A stretch of 64,000 nt of DNA from Halorientalis regularis (GTDB taxonomy: Archaea > Halobacteriota > Halobacteria > Halobacteriales > Haloarculaceae), in contig NZ_JALJCL010000007.1 of NCBI RefSeq assembly GCF_023698535.1, forward strand, positions 62,001 through 126,000, given 5' to 3'. The notes beneath the pieces were generated by a model. The model saw only the letters and a list, made by a program, of their open reading frames with translations, was not told the DNA's origin and searched no databases. Position 1 is the stretch's first letter, and every line of letters starts with the position of its first letter. Positions 54,007 to 63,140 of this stretch are shown here, piece by piece. Made by a program: the position numbers and the translations under genes.

Positions 54007-54485
54007 TGCCACGAACCCGCGAATGTGACTTCTGTGGCGACGACATCGAACCCGGCACGGGCACCATGTTCGTGCAGAACGACGGCTCGACCGTCATGTT
54101 CTGCTCCTCGAAGTGCGAGAAGAACGCCGACCTCGGCCGTGAAGCCCGCGACATGGGTTGGACCGAGGCCGGCCGCGCCGCCGGTGGCAAACGCGCCGCC
54201 GAAACGGCCGACGAACCCGACGAGCCCGAAACCGAGGAACAAGTCGAAGCCGAACCCGAAGACCCCGCGGCGACCGAAGGCGACGTCGTCGAGGATACGG
54301 GCGCGGCCCCCAACCTCGAAGACGCCGAGTCCGAGGCAACGCCTGGCCCGGAAGACGAAGGTGCCGACGAAGCGGCCGCCGACGCGGACGCCGACTCCGC
54401 AGCGGCCGTCGACGATGCCGACGAGGCGGAAGCCGACGACGAGGCCGACGAGGACGACGCGGAAGAAGAGGAGGCCGAGGCATAG
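54006..54485 (+). CDS. rpl24e: 50S ribosomal protein L24e with long acidic tail
   Basis: A 159-residue eL24. The first 62 residues are the whole normal archaeal protein: CDFCGDDIEPGTGTMFV and MFCSSKCEKNADLGREARDMGWT carry the four zinc cysteines. The remaining 97 residues are a low-complexity Glu/Asp/Ala/Pro tail, so the protein is well over twice the usual length. The single reading frame runs through to the stop next to ndk, with no sign of a frameshift. Confidence 0.93.
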   Translation: MPRTRECDFCGDDIEPGTGTMFVQNDGSTVMFCSSKCEKNADLGREARDMGWTEAGRAAGGKRAAETADEPDEPETEEQVEAEPEDPAATEGDVVEDTGAAPNLEDAESEATPGPEDEGADEAAADADADSAAAVDDADEAEADDEADEDDAEEEEAEA

Positions 54486-54959
54486 ATGAGCCATCACGAC
54501 GAGCGGACGTTCGTGATGGTCAAGCCCGACGGCGTCCAGCGCGGCCTGATCGGCGAGATTATCGGCCGCCTCGAAGAGCGCGGCCTGAAGCTCGCCGGCG
54601 CGAAGTTCATGCAGATCGACGAGGAGTTGGCCCACGAGCACTACGGCGAACACGAGGACGAGCCCTTCTTCGACGGCCTGGTCGAGTTCATCACCTCCGG
54701 TCCGGTGATGGCCATGGTCTGGGAGGGCGCGGACGCCACCCGGCAGGTCCGCCAGATGATGGGGACGACCGACCCCGCCGAAGCCCAGCCAGGCACCATC
54801 CGCGGTGACCTCGGGCTGGACCTCGGACAGAACGTCATCCACGGCTCCGACCACGAGGATCCCGGCGCGAACGAACGGGAGATCGACCTGTTCTTCGACG
54901 AGGACGAACTGGTCGACTGGGAGAAGTCGGACGCCGAGTGGGTGTACGAGGACGTCTAA
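54486..54959 (+). CDS. ndk: nucleoside diphosphate kinase
   Basis: A 157-residue NDK that balances NTP pools. [19 protein letters not shown] is the N-terminal motif, and [22 protein letters not shown] holds the phospho-histidine (NxxHGSD). Its ATG directly follows the rpl24e stop. Confidence 0.97.
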   Translation: MSHHDERTFVMVKPDGVQRGLIGEIIGRLEERGLKLAGAKFMQIDEELAHEHYGEHEDEPFFDGLVEFITSGPVMAMVWEGADATRQVRQMMGTTDPAEAQPGTIRGDLGLDLGQNVIHGSDHEDPGANEREIDLFFDEDELVDWEKSDAEWVYEDV

Positions 54960-54974
54960 CGCGTCTCCGAACCC

Positions 54975-54990
54975 TTTTCACGTATTTTGT
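54975..54990 (+). terminator. T-rich terminator after ndk
   Basis: Two TTTT runs (54975-54978 and 54985-54988) occur within 30 nt of the ndk stop, consistent with T-tract termination of the L7Ae operon. Confidence 0.35.
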
Positions 54991-55080
54991 AGCGTCGAGA
55001 GCGACGGCCCCAGTCGTCAGGTCGCTCGCGAACGGGCAGGCCGGGAGTAACTATTTGACCGCCGGCCCGATAGCGAGGGT

Positions 55081-55464
55081 ATGCGCGACGGCCAGCGTGG
55101 GCGATTGCTCGACGACGAGCGCGGGACGGCGACACTGGCGGTCGGCGGTGGGTCGACGTTCCCGTTGCTGGTCGGACTCGTTCTCGGTGGCCCGATGCTG
55201 GCCGCGTTGCTCGGCGCTGCGGTCCGGCGAGAGCGAGCCGCCGACTACGTGGCGACGGCCGGCGCGGCCCTGATCGCCGTGTTCGCGCTGACCGGGACGA
55301 CCGGGTTCGCGCCCCACTGGACGGTACTCGGCATCGTTGCGATGCTGGCGGTCGTGGCTGGCCACTGGCTCAGCTTCCGGGGTGACCGGGCGAGTCTGGT
55401 GATCGTCGGGTGTATCTACGCCGCGCCGGTGGCGCTGGCGGTGGCGCTACTGGCAACGCTGTAA
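55081..55464 (+). CDS. small membrane protein, unknown
   Basis: A 127-residue protein with about four hydrophobic segments and a charged N-terminus (MRDGQRGRLLDDERG). No family motif is recognised. Confidence 0.6.
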   Translation: MRDGQRGRLLDDERGTATLAVGGGSTFPLLVGLVLGGPMLAALLGAAVRRERAADYVATAGAALIAVFALTGTTGFAPHWTVLGIVAMLAVVAGHWLSFRGDRASLVIVGCIYAAPVALAVALLATL

Positions 55465-55483
55465 CTGGTCGATACTCCCGGGC

Positions 55484-55705
55484 TCACTCGGTGAAGATGT
55501 CGATGGACGCCTCGACGAGACAGACGATGGTCGTGACGAACGTCGAGAGGAGGCGCTCGACGAGGGAGATGAACACGCGGTACGCGTGTGCGACGCGCCG
55601 GCCGAGCTGGTAGATCCGCCAGAGTCCGCGCAACAGTGTGGCCCGCTCCGGATCGTCTATCTGATCGAGCATGCGCGAGACGCGGGCCGCGGGCGCGGTA
55701 GTCAT
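55484..55705 (-). CDS. small hypothetical protein with C-terminal hydrophobic helix
   Basis: A 73-residue frame beginning MTTAPAARVSRMLDQIDD and ending with a hydrophobic stretch (VERLLSTFVTTIVCLVEASIDIF). It converges on the preceding membrane protein and is divergent from the RuBisCO gene. The first part is an amphipathic basic helix. Coding status is moderate. Confidence 0.5.
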   Translation of the reverse strand: MTTAPAARVSRMLDQIDDPERATLLRGLWRIYQLGRRVAHAYRVFISLVERLLSTFVTTIVCLVEASIDIFTE

Positions 55706-55820
55706 CCTACTTGCACGTTCCAGCAACCGGCGTCTTACACGTTTCGGCTCCCGACAGCAGTTCGGTCCCGGACCGCCATCCGGCGGCAGTTTAAGGGCCC
55801 ATGGCGACCAAGACCGTGGC

Positions 55821-57068
55821 ATGCCCGGCATCAACTACGAGGACTTCCTCGACCTGGACTACGAACCCCGCGACTCGGAGCTGGTCTGTACGTTCGCCGT
55901 CGAGGTGGCCAGTGACATGGACATGGCCGACGCGGCCGGCCGCGTCGCCTCCGAGAGTTCCAACGGCACCTGGGCCGAACTCCAGGTCGAGGGGTCGATC
56001 ACCGACCTCTCGGCGACGGCCTGCGCCATCGACGGGAATCGCGTCACGGTGGCCTACCCCGACGCGCTGTTCGAGGAGGGCAACATGGCACAGGTGTTGT
56101 CCTGTATCGCCGGGAACATTCTGGGGATGAAAGCCGTCGAGCGCATCCGCCTGCTCGATTGCGAGTGGCCAGAACCGCTGGCGACTTCCTTTCCCGGCCC
56201 GCAGTTCGGCACGGGCGTCCGCGAGGAGATCTTCGACGCCGGCGACCGCCCGATCACCGCGACGGTCCCCAAACCGAAGATCGGGCTGTCGACCGGCCAG
56301 CACGCCCAGATCGGCTACGAGGCCTGGACCGGCGGGCTGGACCTGCTCAAGGACGACGAGAACCTCACCGACCAGGCGTTCAATCCCTTCGCCGACCGGC
56401 TGACGGAGTCGCTCGCCCAGCGTGACCGCGCCGAGGACGAGACCGGCGAGACGAAATCTTACCTCGTCAACGTCACCGCGGACACCCGTCGGATGCTCGA
56501 ACGGGTCGATATGGTGGCCGAACACGGCGGCGAGTACGTCATGGTGGACGTGGTCACCTGTGGCTGGTCAGCAGTCCAGCGCGTCCGCGAGCGCTGTGCG
56601 GAGCACGGGCTCGCCATCCACGCCCACCGCGCGATGCACGCCGCCTTCGACCGGGTGCCCGACCACGGCGTGTCGATGCGGGTCATCGCACAGGTCACGC
56701 GCCTCTGCGGGGCCGACCAGCTCCACACCGGGACCGCCGACCTCGGCAAACTCGAAAACGAGGATTCGGCGGGGATCAACGAGTGGCTCTATTCCGATCT
56801 GCACGGTCTGAACGACGTGCTCCCGGTCGCGTCGGGCGGTCTCCACCCCGGTCTCGTCCCGGAACTGATCGACCGGCTCGGGAGCAACCTCTGCGTCCAG
56901 GCCGGCGGCGGCGTCCACGGCCACCCCGACGGGACCCACGCCGGGGCGAAAGCACTCAGAGCAGCGGTCGACGCGGCCGCGGCGGGCGAAGACATCGGGG
57001 CGAAAGCCGAGGCGGTGCCGGAACTCGCGACGGCAATCGAGAAGTGGGGGACGGAGACGCCGCGGTGA
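55821..57068 (+). CDS. rbcL: ribulose-bisphosphate carboxylase, type III
   Basis: A 415-residue archaeal (form III) RuBisCO large subunit that fixes CO2 onto ribulose 1,5-bisphosphate from nucleotide breakdown. Catalytic residues are visible: KPK at 151-153, the carbamylated lysine motif GGLDLLKDDE (K177, D179, E180), HAHRAMHAAF, the loop-6 lysine in GTADLGKLE, and the phosphate sites SGGLHPG and GGGVHGHP. A TTTAAGG TATA box lies about 30 nt upstream. The isomerase that makes its substrate is 1.3 kb away. Confidence 0.96.
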   Translation: MPGINYEDFLDLDYEPRDSELVCTFAVEVASDMDMADAAGRVASESSNGTWAELQVEGSITDLSATACAIDGNRVTVAYPDALFEEGNMAQVLSCIAGNILGMKAVERIRLLDCEWPEPLATSFPGPQFGTGVREEIFDAGDRPITATVPKPKIGLSTGQHAQIGYEAWTGGLDLLKDDENLTDQAFNPFADRLTESLAQRDRAEDETGETKSYLVNVTADTRRMLERVDMVAEHGGEYVMVDVVTCGWSAVQRVRERCAEHGLAIHAHRAMHAAFDRVPDHGVSMRVIAQVTRLCGADQLHTGTADLGKLENEDSAGINEWLYSDLHGLNDVLPVASGGLHPGLVPELIDRLGSNLCVQAGGGVHGHPDGTHAGAKALRAAVDAAAAGEDIGAKAEAVPELATAIEKWGTETPR

Positions 57069-57081
57069 GTCGCGTGCCGCC

Positions 57082-57519
57082 CTAACGGGCTTCGTCGGTC
57101 CAGTCGGGTTCGGCGACGGTGACGTCCCCGACGGCGGTGGTGCGTATCGAGAGGGAGAGGTCCTGTCCGGTGTTCGCGTTCTCGAAGGAGAAGTGCGCGG
57201 ATTGGATCACACCAGCCCGGTCGACGAGCAGCGTCGCGCTGGGGTCGGTCGTGTTGCGCGGTCGCTGGTTCGTCGCGGCGAAACTGTCGGCACTGAACCG
57301 GTACAGCGGCGTTCCCTCTCGCGTGACGTTGCCGTCGAACCCGAAGTCGTACCTCAGGAAGTAGTCGGCTTCGGTGAATCCGATGGTCCCCCGCTGGAAC
57401 TGTCGTCGCGTTCGCTGGCGTGTGGTTTCCGACACAGTGGTAGTCGGGGCCTGTCCGTCGAACGTATCGTTGTAGCGTTCGTAGCGGTCGTCTGTGGATA
57501 AAACCGCGAGAGGTTTCAC
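57082..57519 (-). pseudogene. N-terminally truncated haloarchaeal lipoprotein domain
   Basis: A 145-codon frame that ends like many haloarchaeal cell-surface lipoproteins (PLYRFSADSF, TLLVDRAGVIQSAHFSF, VTVAEPDWTDEAR), but has no signal peptide or lipobox. Its only upstream start is a GTG that overlaps the kinase stop. Either a 5' part was lost by deletion or the fragment is a new short gene read through from the kinase transcript. I call it a likely remnant. Confidence 0.45.
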
Positions 57520-58397
57520 TCGTCGAGCAGACTCTCGATCCGGTCCCGGGACAGCGGTGCCGACGGACCACGCTCGCCGGCGGCCAATGCGCCACAGGCG
57601 TTGGCGACGGCCAGACAGCGGTCGAACTCCGGGTCGGACTTGTCGAGCCACACCGTCAGGAAGCCGGCGGCGAAAGCGTCGCCCGCGCCAGTCGTGTCGA
57701 CGACCTCGACGGGGAACCCGTCGTGGCTGGCGTAGTGGCCACAGGGCGTCAACACTTCCGCGCCCGCCGCGCCGTGTTTCAGCACGACGGTCTTGTCGAG
57801 GCCGTCGGCTGGCCCGAGGTGGTCCTCGATGGCCGTCGCCGCCTCGCGCTCGTTGACGAAGACCAGATCCGCGCGGGCGAGCGGGGCCGTAAAATCCCGT
57901 GCGTCGATGCGACGCCCGGGGTCGAAACTCACCCGGAGACCGTGATTGTGGGCACGGTCGGCCAGTTCGGCGGCCGTGTCGGGGTCCTGGCTGGTGAGGT
58001 GGAGGTGGTCGGCGGCCGCGAGGGTGGCGTCGTCGAGGTCGTCGGATCCGAACGCTTCGTTGCCGCCCTCGTTGCCGAGCACCGCCACCTCGCCATCCGG
58101 GTCGACCACGAGGTACTTCACCGCAGTCTCGGCGGCGGTGACCACAAGCGCGTCGGAGTCGACGCCAGCCGAATCGAGCGCCCGGGCCGCGAGGTGGCCG
58201 TTCTCGTCGTCGCCCACGCTCCCGAGTATGGCAGCGTCGTTGCCCAGCGCAGCCAATCCAGTGGCGGCGTTGCTGGCGCTCCCGCCACAGGACTGGGACT
58301 GATCGGTGATGGTCGCCTCGCCGTCGGCCCCGGGCAGTCGGTCGACAGAGAGCGTCACGTCCCAGTTGACGTGCCCGGCACAGATCACGCGCGCCAC
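57516..58397 (-). CDS. PfkB-family sugar/nucleoside kinase, probable ribose-1-phosphate kinase
   Basis: A 293-residue PfkB kinase. CGGSASNAATGLAALG is the N-terminal substrate motif, and VVDTTGAGDAFAAGFL carries the anion hole and catalytic Asp. It starts with GTG 58397, 10 bp after the ribose-1,5-bisphosphate isomerase gene, with GAGGTGG before it. This position suggests it makes ribose 1,5-bisphosphate from ribose 1-phosphate, as shown for a PfkB enzyme in a haloarchaeal pentose bisphosphate pathway. A nucleoside kinase is the alternative. Confidence 0.85.
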   Translation of the reverse strand: MARVICAGHVNWDVTLSVDRLPGADGEATITDQSQSCGGSASNAATGLAALGNDAAILGSVGDDENGHLAARALDSAGVDSDALVVTAAETAVKYLVVDPDGEVAVLGNEGGNEAFGSDDLDDATLAAADHLHLTSQDPDTAAELADRAHNHGLRVSFDPGRRIDARDFTAPLARADLVFVNEREAATAIEDHLGPADGLDKTVVLKHGAAGAEVLTPCGHYASHDGFPVEVVDTTGAGDAFAAGFLTVWLDKSDPEFDRCLAVANACGALAAGERGPSAPLSRDRIESLLDE

Positions 58398-58407
58398 GGG
58401 CCACCTC

Positions 58408-59364
58408 TCACACCGGGCCCTCCCACGGGCGCGCGGAGGTCTCGCCGAACAGTTCACGCATCAGCGTGACGATGCTCTCCGGCGGGAACTGCCCGCGCTC
58501 GGTGACGATGGCGTCCATGTAGCGGGGCGGCGTCACGTCGAAGGCCGGATTCTCGACGGTTATCTGCCCGATCTCCTCGCGCTCGCTCGGGTCGATAACC
58601 TCGTCCTCGTCGCGCATCTCGATCTCGACGGTGTGGCCAGTCATGGTGCCCGGGTGGAGTTTGATGATCTGGGCCGCGGTCATGATCGGGACGCCGCGTT
58701 CCCGGGCCGACACCGCGAGGCCGCTTGTCCCGATCTTGTTGACGACGGAGCCGTCCGCCGCGACGGCGTCGGCCCCGACGAGGACGTGATCCACCTCGTC
58801 GAGGTAGCGCCGGGCGGCACTGTCGACGATCAGCGTCACGGGCACGTCCCACTGCCGGAGCTGTTCGGCGGTGATGTGGCCCTGATTGCGTGGGCGGGTC
58901 TCCTTGACGACCGCCGAGAGGTCCTTGCCCTGGTCGAGGGCCGCCTCGACGCAGGCCAGAGCGTCCGTCGAGTGGCAGTGTGTCATCACGGTGTCGCCGT
59001 CGCGCAGTCGGTTGGCACCGATCTCGCCGAGGTCGTCCTGGGCGCGGTCGAGTTGCGACTGGAACCGCTCGGCAGCATCGACCGCGGACTGTCGGAGCGA
59101 CTCGACGGTCGTGCCGTCCATCCCCTGGAAGACGAACCGGAGCGCGTTGGGCAGCGAGACGGCGGTCGGGCGCGTGTCGTAGAGGTAGCTGGCGGCCGCG
59201 TGCATCTCCGCCCGAAACTGGTCGGCCGTCCCGGCGTCGCTCGCCCTGGCCTGGGTTGCGAGGGCCTCGGCCGCGGCGCCGGCGATGGTCGCCGCGCCGC
59301 GAATCTCCATCTCGGCGATGTCGGCGGCGACGGCCTCGACCGCCGGGGCAACCTCCGTGTCCAT
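58408..59364 (-). CDS. e2b2: ribose-1,5-bisphosphate isomerase
   Basis: A 318-residue protein of the eIF2B-alpha-like family that isomerises ribose 1,5-bisphosphate to ribulose 1,5-bisphosphate, the RuBisCO substrate. The catalytic cysteine should be C130 (MTHCHSTD) and the catalytic aspartate D199 (VLVGADAVAADGSVVNKIGT), matching the known Cys/Asp pair of the Thermococcus enzyme. It precedes the PfkB kinase in one operon. Confidence 0.92.
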   Translation of the reverse strand: MDTEVAPAVEAVAADIAEMEIRGAATIAGAAAEALATQARASDAGTADQFRAEMHAAASYLYDTRPTAVSLPNALRFVFQGMDGTTVESLRQSAVDAAERFQSQLDRAQDDLGEIGANRLRDGDTVMTHCHSTDALACVEAALDQGKDLSAVVKETRPRNQGHITAEQLRQWDVPVTLIVDSAARRYLDEVDHVLVGADAVAADGSVVNKIGTSGLAVSARERGVPIMTAAQIIKLHPGTMTGHTVEIEMRDEDEVIDPSEREEIGQITVENPAFDVTPPRYMDAIVTERGQFPPESIVTLMRELFGETSARPWEGPV

Positions 59365-59429
59365 AGCGTCGAACTACGCGGTCGGCCGTAAAAAGTGACC
59401 GGGCGGCCACACCGGGGTTCGGCGGTCAC

Positions 59430-60974
59430 TCACTCCATGTACCCGAGTTGCTTCAGCCGCTCGGCGACCTCCTCGTCGTCGTGGCTGTCGTCCGCGTCGG
59501 CGAGTGTGATCGGTTCGCGACGCTCCCAGTCGCGGTCGTCGGCGAAGATATCGAGGACCTCGCCGGTCATGTCCTCGGGCACGTCACAGCCGCTGGCGAC
59601 CAGCAGGGTCGGCGCGATGTCGAGGATGCTGATGTCGTCTATCTCGCCCGCGGCCTCGAAGTCCGGGCCGTTGGCGAGGAAGATGCCGTTGGGCGTGTTC
59701 TCGGCGGCCCAGCGGTCCGGACCGGTCTGGATCACGCCGCCACCGACGCCGTCGTTGACGTGGACGCCCGGGCGCTGATCGACGACGACCGCCGGCGCTT
59801 CGTCGACGTTCGGTCCCTCGTAGACCTCCTCGCCGCGGTACACGTCGGTAAAGATACGGCCGTGTTCGTCCTCGACAGCGGCGAGGTCGGCCAGCAACTC
59901 CTCGCGGACGGCCTCGGTGTCGAAGTCGGGGTTGAGGTAGATCGGCCCCTGGGCGCTGGCGACGGCCTCCGTCCGGTCGAGGTCGATGGCCTCCAGCTTG
60001 CGGGACCGCTTCAGGCCGGCGCTCTGGGGGACCAGTTCCTGGATGGGCTCGGGGACCACTTTCGCGAGGAAATCGACCGCGCCGACCCGCTTTGCGGCCG
60101 CGAGGACCGTTTCGCGGTCGATCCCGACCCGCTTGAGCAGGCCGTCGACGGTCTGGGTGCGGGTCTGGTAGCCGTTCTCGGCCAGCCACTCGTTGACGTA
60201 GAACTCCGTCTGGGTCGCCGCCGACCCGTGGTCGGACATCAGCACGAGGTTGGTGTCATCCAGATCCTGCAGGCGACCGACCCACTCGTCGACGAGTTCC
60301 CAGGCGCGCTTGCTCGGCTCTTCGTCCCAGAAGAAGTGGTGGATGACGTTCAGGTAGAAGAGCGTGACGTGCATGAAGTCGAGGTCCCGTTCCTCGAACA
60401 GCGAGAGCGCGACCTCGAAGCGCTTGTCCAGCAGTTCGATGATCGCATCGACTTCCGCGTCGCGTTCCTCGTTCGACGAGAGGAGCGGATCGGGATGGAC
60501 GCGGTAGTCGAAGCGGTCTTCCAGCTCGGCGGCCAGGGATTCGGGGGCGGTGTAGCCCGAGGAGATCGAGCGGTACTCGCCCTCGACGGCATCGGGGCCG
60601 CCGGCGACGACCAGGTCGTCGATGTTCCGGGGTGGGTACATCGTCGGCATGTTGACGACGCCGGCGGTCTGGCCATCGTCGTTGAGGTAGTCCCACAACT
60701 CGGCGGTGTCGAAGTCACCGCCGTTGACGACCTCGATGACGCCCTCGTCGAGATCGATCCGCTCGAACCAGAAGACGCCGAACCCGCCCGGGTCCTTGCC
60801 GGCTGAGTAACACTTCCAGTTGGGGAAGGTCACGGGCGGCAGGCAACTCCGGTGCTGTGCCCAGGCCGATTCCTCGCGGAGGGCAGCGAGGTTCGGGAGG
60901 TCGCCGGCCTCGATCCAGGGGTCGAGTAACCGCCAGCTCGCCCCGTCGAGGCCCACGACGAACGTCCGTGTCAT
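59430..60974 (-). CDS. alkaline-phosphatase-superfamily phosphodiesterase/pyrophosphatase
   Basis: A 514-residue protein of the type I phosphodiesterase/nucleotide pyrophosphatase group. N-terminal FVVGLDGASWRLLDPW supplies a metal Asp, PPVTFPNWKCYSAGKDPG holds the nucleophile Thr region, and LVLMSDHGSAAT holds the Asp-His metal pair. There is no signal peptide, so it acts in the cytoplasm. It is divergent from the glycan genes and may act on nucleotide-sugars or lipid-linked intermediates, which is an inference from location. Confidence 0.8.
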   Translation of the reverse strand: MTRTFVVGLDGASWRLLDPWIEAGDLPNLAALREESAWAQHRSCLPPVTFPNWKCYSAGKDPGGFGVFWFERIDLDEGVIEVVNGGDFDTAELWDYLNDDGQTAGVVNMPTMYPPRNIDDLVVAGGPDAVEGEYRSISSGYTAPESLAAELEDRFDYRVHPDPLLSSNEERDAEVDAIIELLDKRFEVALSLFEERDLDFMHVTLFYLNVIHHFFWDEEPSKRAWELVDEWVGRLQDLDDTNLVLMSDHGSAATQTEFYVNEWLAENGYQTRTQTVDGLLKRVGIDRETVLAAAKRVGAVDFLAKVVPEPIQELVPQSAGLKRSRKLEAIDLDRTEAVASAQGPIYLNPDFDTEAVREELLADLAAVEDEHGRIFTDVYRGEEVYEGPNVDEAPAVVVDQRPGVHVNDGVGGGVIQTGPDRWAAENTPNGIFLANGPDFEAAGEIDDISILDIAPTLLVASGCDVPEDMTGEVLDIFADDRDWERREPITLADADDSHDDEEVAERLKQLGYME

Positions 60975-61200
60975 GGCCGAGTCGACGATACGGACGCAAC
61001 TATGTCTTTCCGTCCGCGTTCGCGGGCGGAACTCGCCACAGCGACCGCGAACCCGGGACAACGACAGGTTGAAGTGAGCCGACCCGGGCCACTTCACCAG
61101 TGCCCGTCGTCGCTCACGCCGCGCCGCAAGCCGTCCTCCAGCCACCGACGACGACCAGTTCGTCGTCCCAGTCGCGGTCCCGACCACACGGAGGGTCCCC

Positions 61201-62094
61201 ATGAGCGACCGCGCCGTCCTCTCCATCGACTTCGAGTTGTTCTCGCAGACGCCGGCCTACCGGTCGGCGTCGGGCGAGATGGCCGAGACCGGCGTCGGCC
61301 TCGCGGGTGGCGAGTTCCTCCGCGAGACCCTCCGCGACCACGACGCGACGGCGACCTGTTTCGTCGTCTCCGAGGTCGCGGAGGACTACCCCGACGCCGT
61401 AACCGCGCTCGCCGACGCCGGGTTCGAAATCGGTTCACACACTCACAGCCACCGCCACCTCTCGGAGCTGTCGCCAGCCGACTGCCGCGAGGAGATCGGG
61501 CGGTCGAAAGCAATTCTGGAACGCGTCACCGGCGAATCGGTGACTGGCTTTCGCGCGCCGTCGTTCGACATCGCACCGACCCAGTTTGACGCGCTCTCCG
61601 AGGCCGGGTACCGCTACGACTCCAGTGTCGTCCCGAGCCGGACGATTCCGGGCTGGTACGGCGGCGAGTTCGACCTCCACCGACCCGCGCCCGCGTCCGA
61701 GGTCGACCCCGACGCACCGGCGGGACTGGCCGAACTGCCCGTCAGCGTCATGCCGGGTCTGCGCCTCCCGCTGACGGGGACCTGGATCCGGTTTTTCGGC
61801 CCGCGATACACGATCCTCGGGATGCGACTGCTGGCCCGGCGCGGGATCACGCCGGTCCTCTACGTCCACCCGTGGGAACTCGTCGATCTGCCCGCCGTCG
61901 AGGGTGTCCCGAGTCGCGTCTACTACCACACCGGCGACTGGATGCGCCGGGCGATAGCGCGCATCCTCGAACAGGACTTCACGTTCACGACCGCCCGGTC
62001 CGTGGTCGAGCACAGCATCGCGACCGATCCGGCCGGTGCGACCGGAACGGCCGTGTCGGTCGGCGAGACCGAAAACAGACTGGAGGAGCGATAG
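61201..62094 (+). CDS. polysaccharide deacetylase family protein
   Basis: A 297-residue NodB-type deacetylase. AVLSIDFELF has the catalytic Asp, GSHTHSHRHLSEL the metal histidines, and GFRAPSFDIA the conserved RxPxG-like strand. A C-terminal VLYVHPWEL segment matches the DUF3473-like end of such proteins in glycan clusters. A GGAGGGT site precedes ATG 61201. It is followed by the flippase-like gene after one base. Confidence 0.87.
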   Translation: MSDRAVLSIDFELFSQTPAYRSASGEMAETGVGLAGGEFLRETLRDHDATATCFVVSEVAEDYPDAVTALADAGFEIGSHTHSHRHLSELSPADCREEIGRSKAILERVTGESVTGFRAPSFDIAPTQFDALSEAGYRYDSSVVPSRTIPGWYGGEFDLHRPAPASEVDPDAPAGLAELPVSVMPGLRLPLTGTWIRFFGPRYTILGMRLLARRGITPVLYVHPWELVDLPAVEGVPSRVYYHTGDWMRRAIARILEQDFTFTTARSVVEHSIATDPAGATGTAVSVGETENRLEER

Positions 62095-62095
62095 C

Positions 62096-63130
62096 GTGTC
62101 CGAGCGCACCCGTCGCGGGATCGCGGTCACGCTCGTCCAGTACGCGGTCGGCATCGCGGCGCTGGCCTGGCTGGTGACCCAGATCGACATCGGGAACGTC
62201 CTCACCCTGCTCGGCCGGCTAGATGCCGCGACGGTCCTGGCCGTGCTGGCTGTCAGCGTCGCCGGCCTCCTGGCACGCTTCTACACGTGGTACGTCGTGA
62301 GCCGTCCGTTCGGGGACGTGCGCTACCGGGAGGCCGCCAGCGCCGACCTGATCGTGAAGTTCGTCAACCAGTTGCTCCCCTCGCGGCTCTCCGGCCGGGT
62401 CGCCGCGCCGTTCGTCATCCGGAGCCAGATGGGGATCAGTTACGCCGACGCGACGGCGACGGCCGGCGTCCACACGGGCATCTACGCGGTCTATTACGGC
62501 CTCGTCGCGGTGGTCGGCGTCGGGTTCGTCTCCGGCCGACTCCCCTGGGGCTTGCTCGCGCTCGTGGGCCTCTCGACGGGACTCTACGTCGCCGCCGGCG
62601 GATTCGTCCTCATCGCGGGGATGAACCTCGCATTTCTGGACCGGGTGATCGAGGGACTCGCCGCGCTGATCGGCCGGGTACCACGCGTCGGCGCTGGGCT
62701 GGCCGAGCGCCTGCGCAACGTGATGGAGTTCACCACTGCCTCGACGGTCTCGTTCCGGGCGCTGACGACCGACCCGCGCGTCTGGCTCCACTACGGGGCG
62801 GGCTGGCTCGGCGCGCTGGTCCTCGCACCCGGTCTGCGAGTCCTCCTCTTGCTCGGTGGCTTCGGGTCGGGATTCGAGCCTGTTGTCCTGCTCCCGGTCG
62901 TTCTCGTGGCGGCCTACAGCGTCACTCTGCTCCCGCTCACCCCGGGCGGTGTCGGCGTCACCGAAGCGACCGCGACCGCCGTGTTCGTCGCGCTCGGGGT
63001 CCCCAGCGATGTGATCGTGCCGGTCATCCTGATCGACCGCGTACTCGGGACCTACCTGCCGGCGGTCGCGGGCTGGTACCCCACGCTGAAAGTGGACGTG
63101 TCCTCGCTGGCTCCGGATCGAGAGGCGTGA
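62096..63130 (+). CDS. flippase-like membrane protein (UPF0104/AglD-like domain)
   Basis: A 344-residue polytopic protein with about eight membrane helices. LPSRLSGRVAAPFVIRSQMGISYADATAT, and PLTPGGVGVTEATATAVFVALGV, are the signature of the lysylphosphatidylglycerol synthetase transmembrane region/UPF0104 family (motifs in parts). Members sit in glycan export and lipid modification. It starts with GTG 62096, with GGAGG before it, just after the deacetylase stop. Confidence 0.82.
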   Translation: MSERTRRGIAVTLVQYAVGIAALAWLVTQIDIGNVLTLLGRLDAATVLAVLAVSVAGLLARFYTWYVVSRPFGDVRYREAASADLIVKFVNQLLPSRLSGRVAAPFVIRSQMGISYADATATAGVHTGIYAVYYGLVAVVGVGFVSGRLPWGLLALVGLSTGLYVAAGGFVLIAGMNLAFLDRVIEGLAALIGRVPRVGAGLAERLRNVMEFTTASTVSFRALTTDPRVWLHYGAGWLGALVLAPGLRVLLLLGGFGSGFEPVVLLPVVLVAAYSVTLLPLTPGGVGVTEATATAVFVALGVPSDVIVPVILIDRVLGTYLPAVAGWYPTLKVDVSSLAPDREA

Positions 63131-63140
63131 ACGCCGGCGC

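Noticed and set aside
60975-61200. 226-bp gap upstream of the polysaccharide deacetylase, with a GAAGTG/CACTTC partial inverted repeat
   Set aside because: The repeat is short and imperfect, with a bulge, and not placed at a clear promoter. I could not support a regulatory site.
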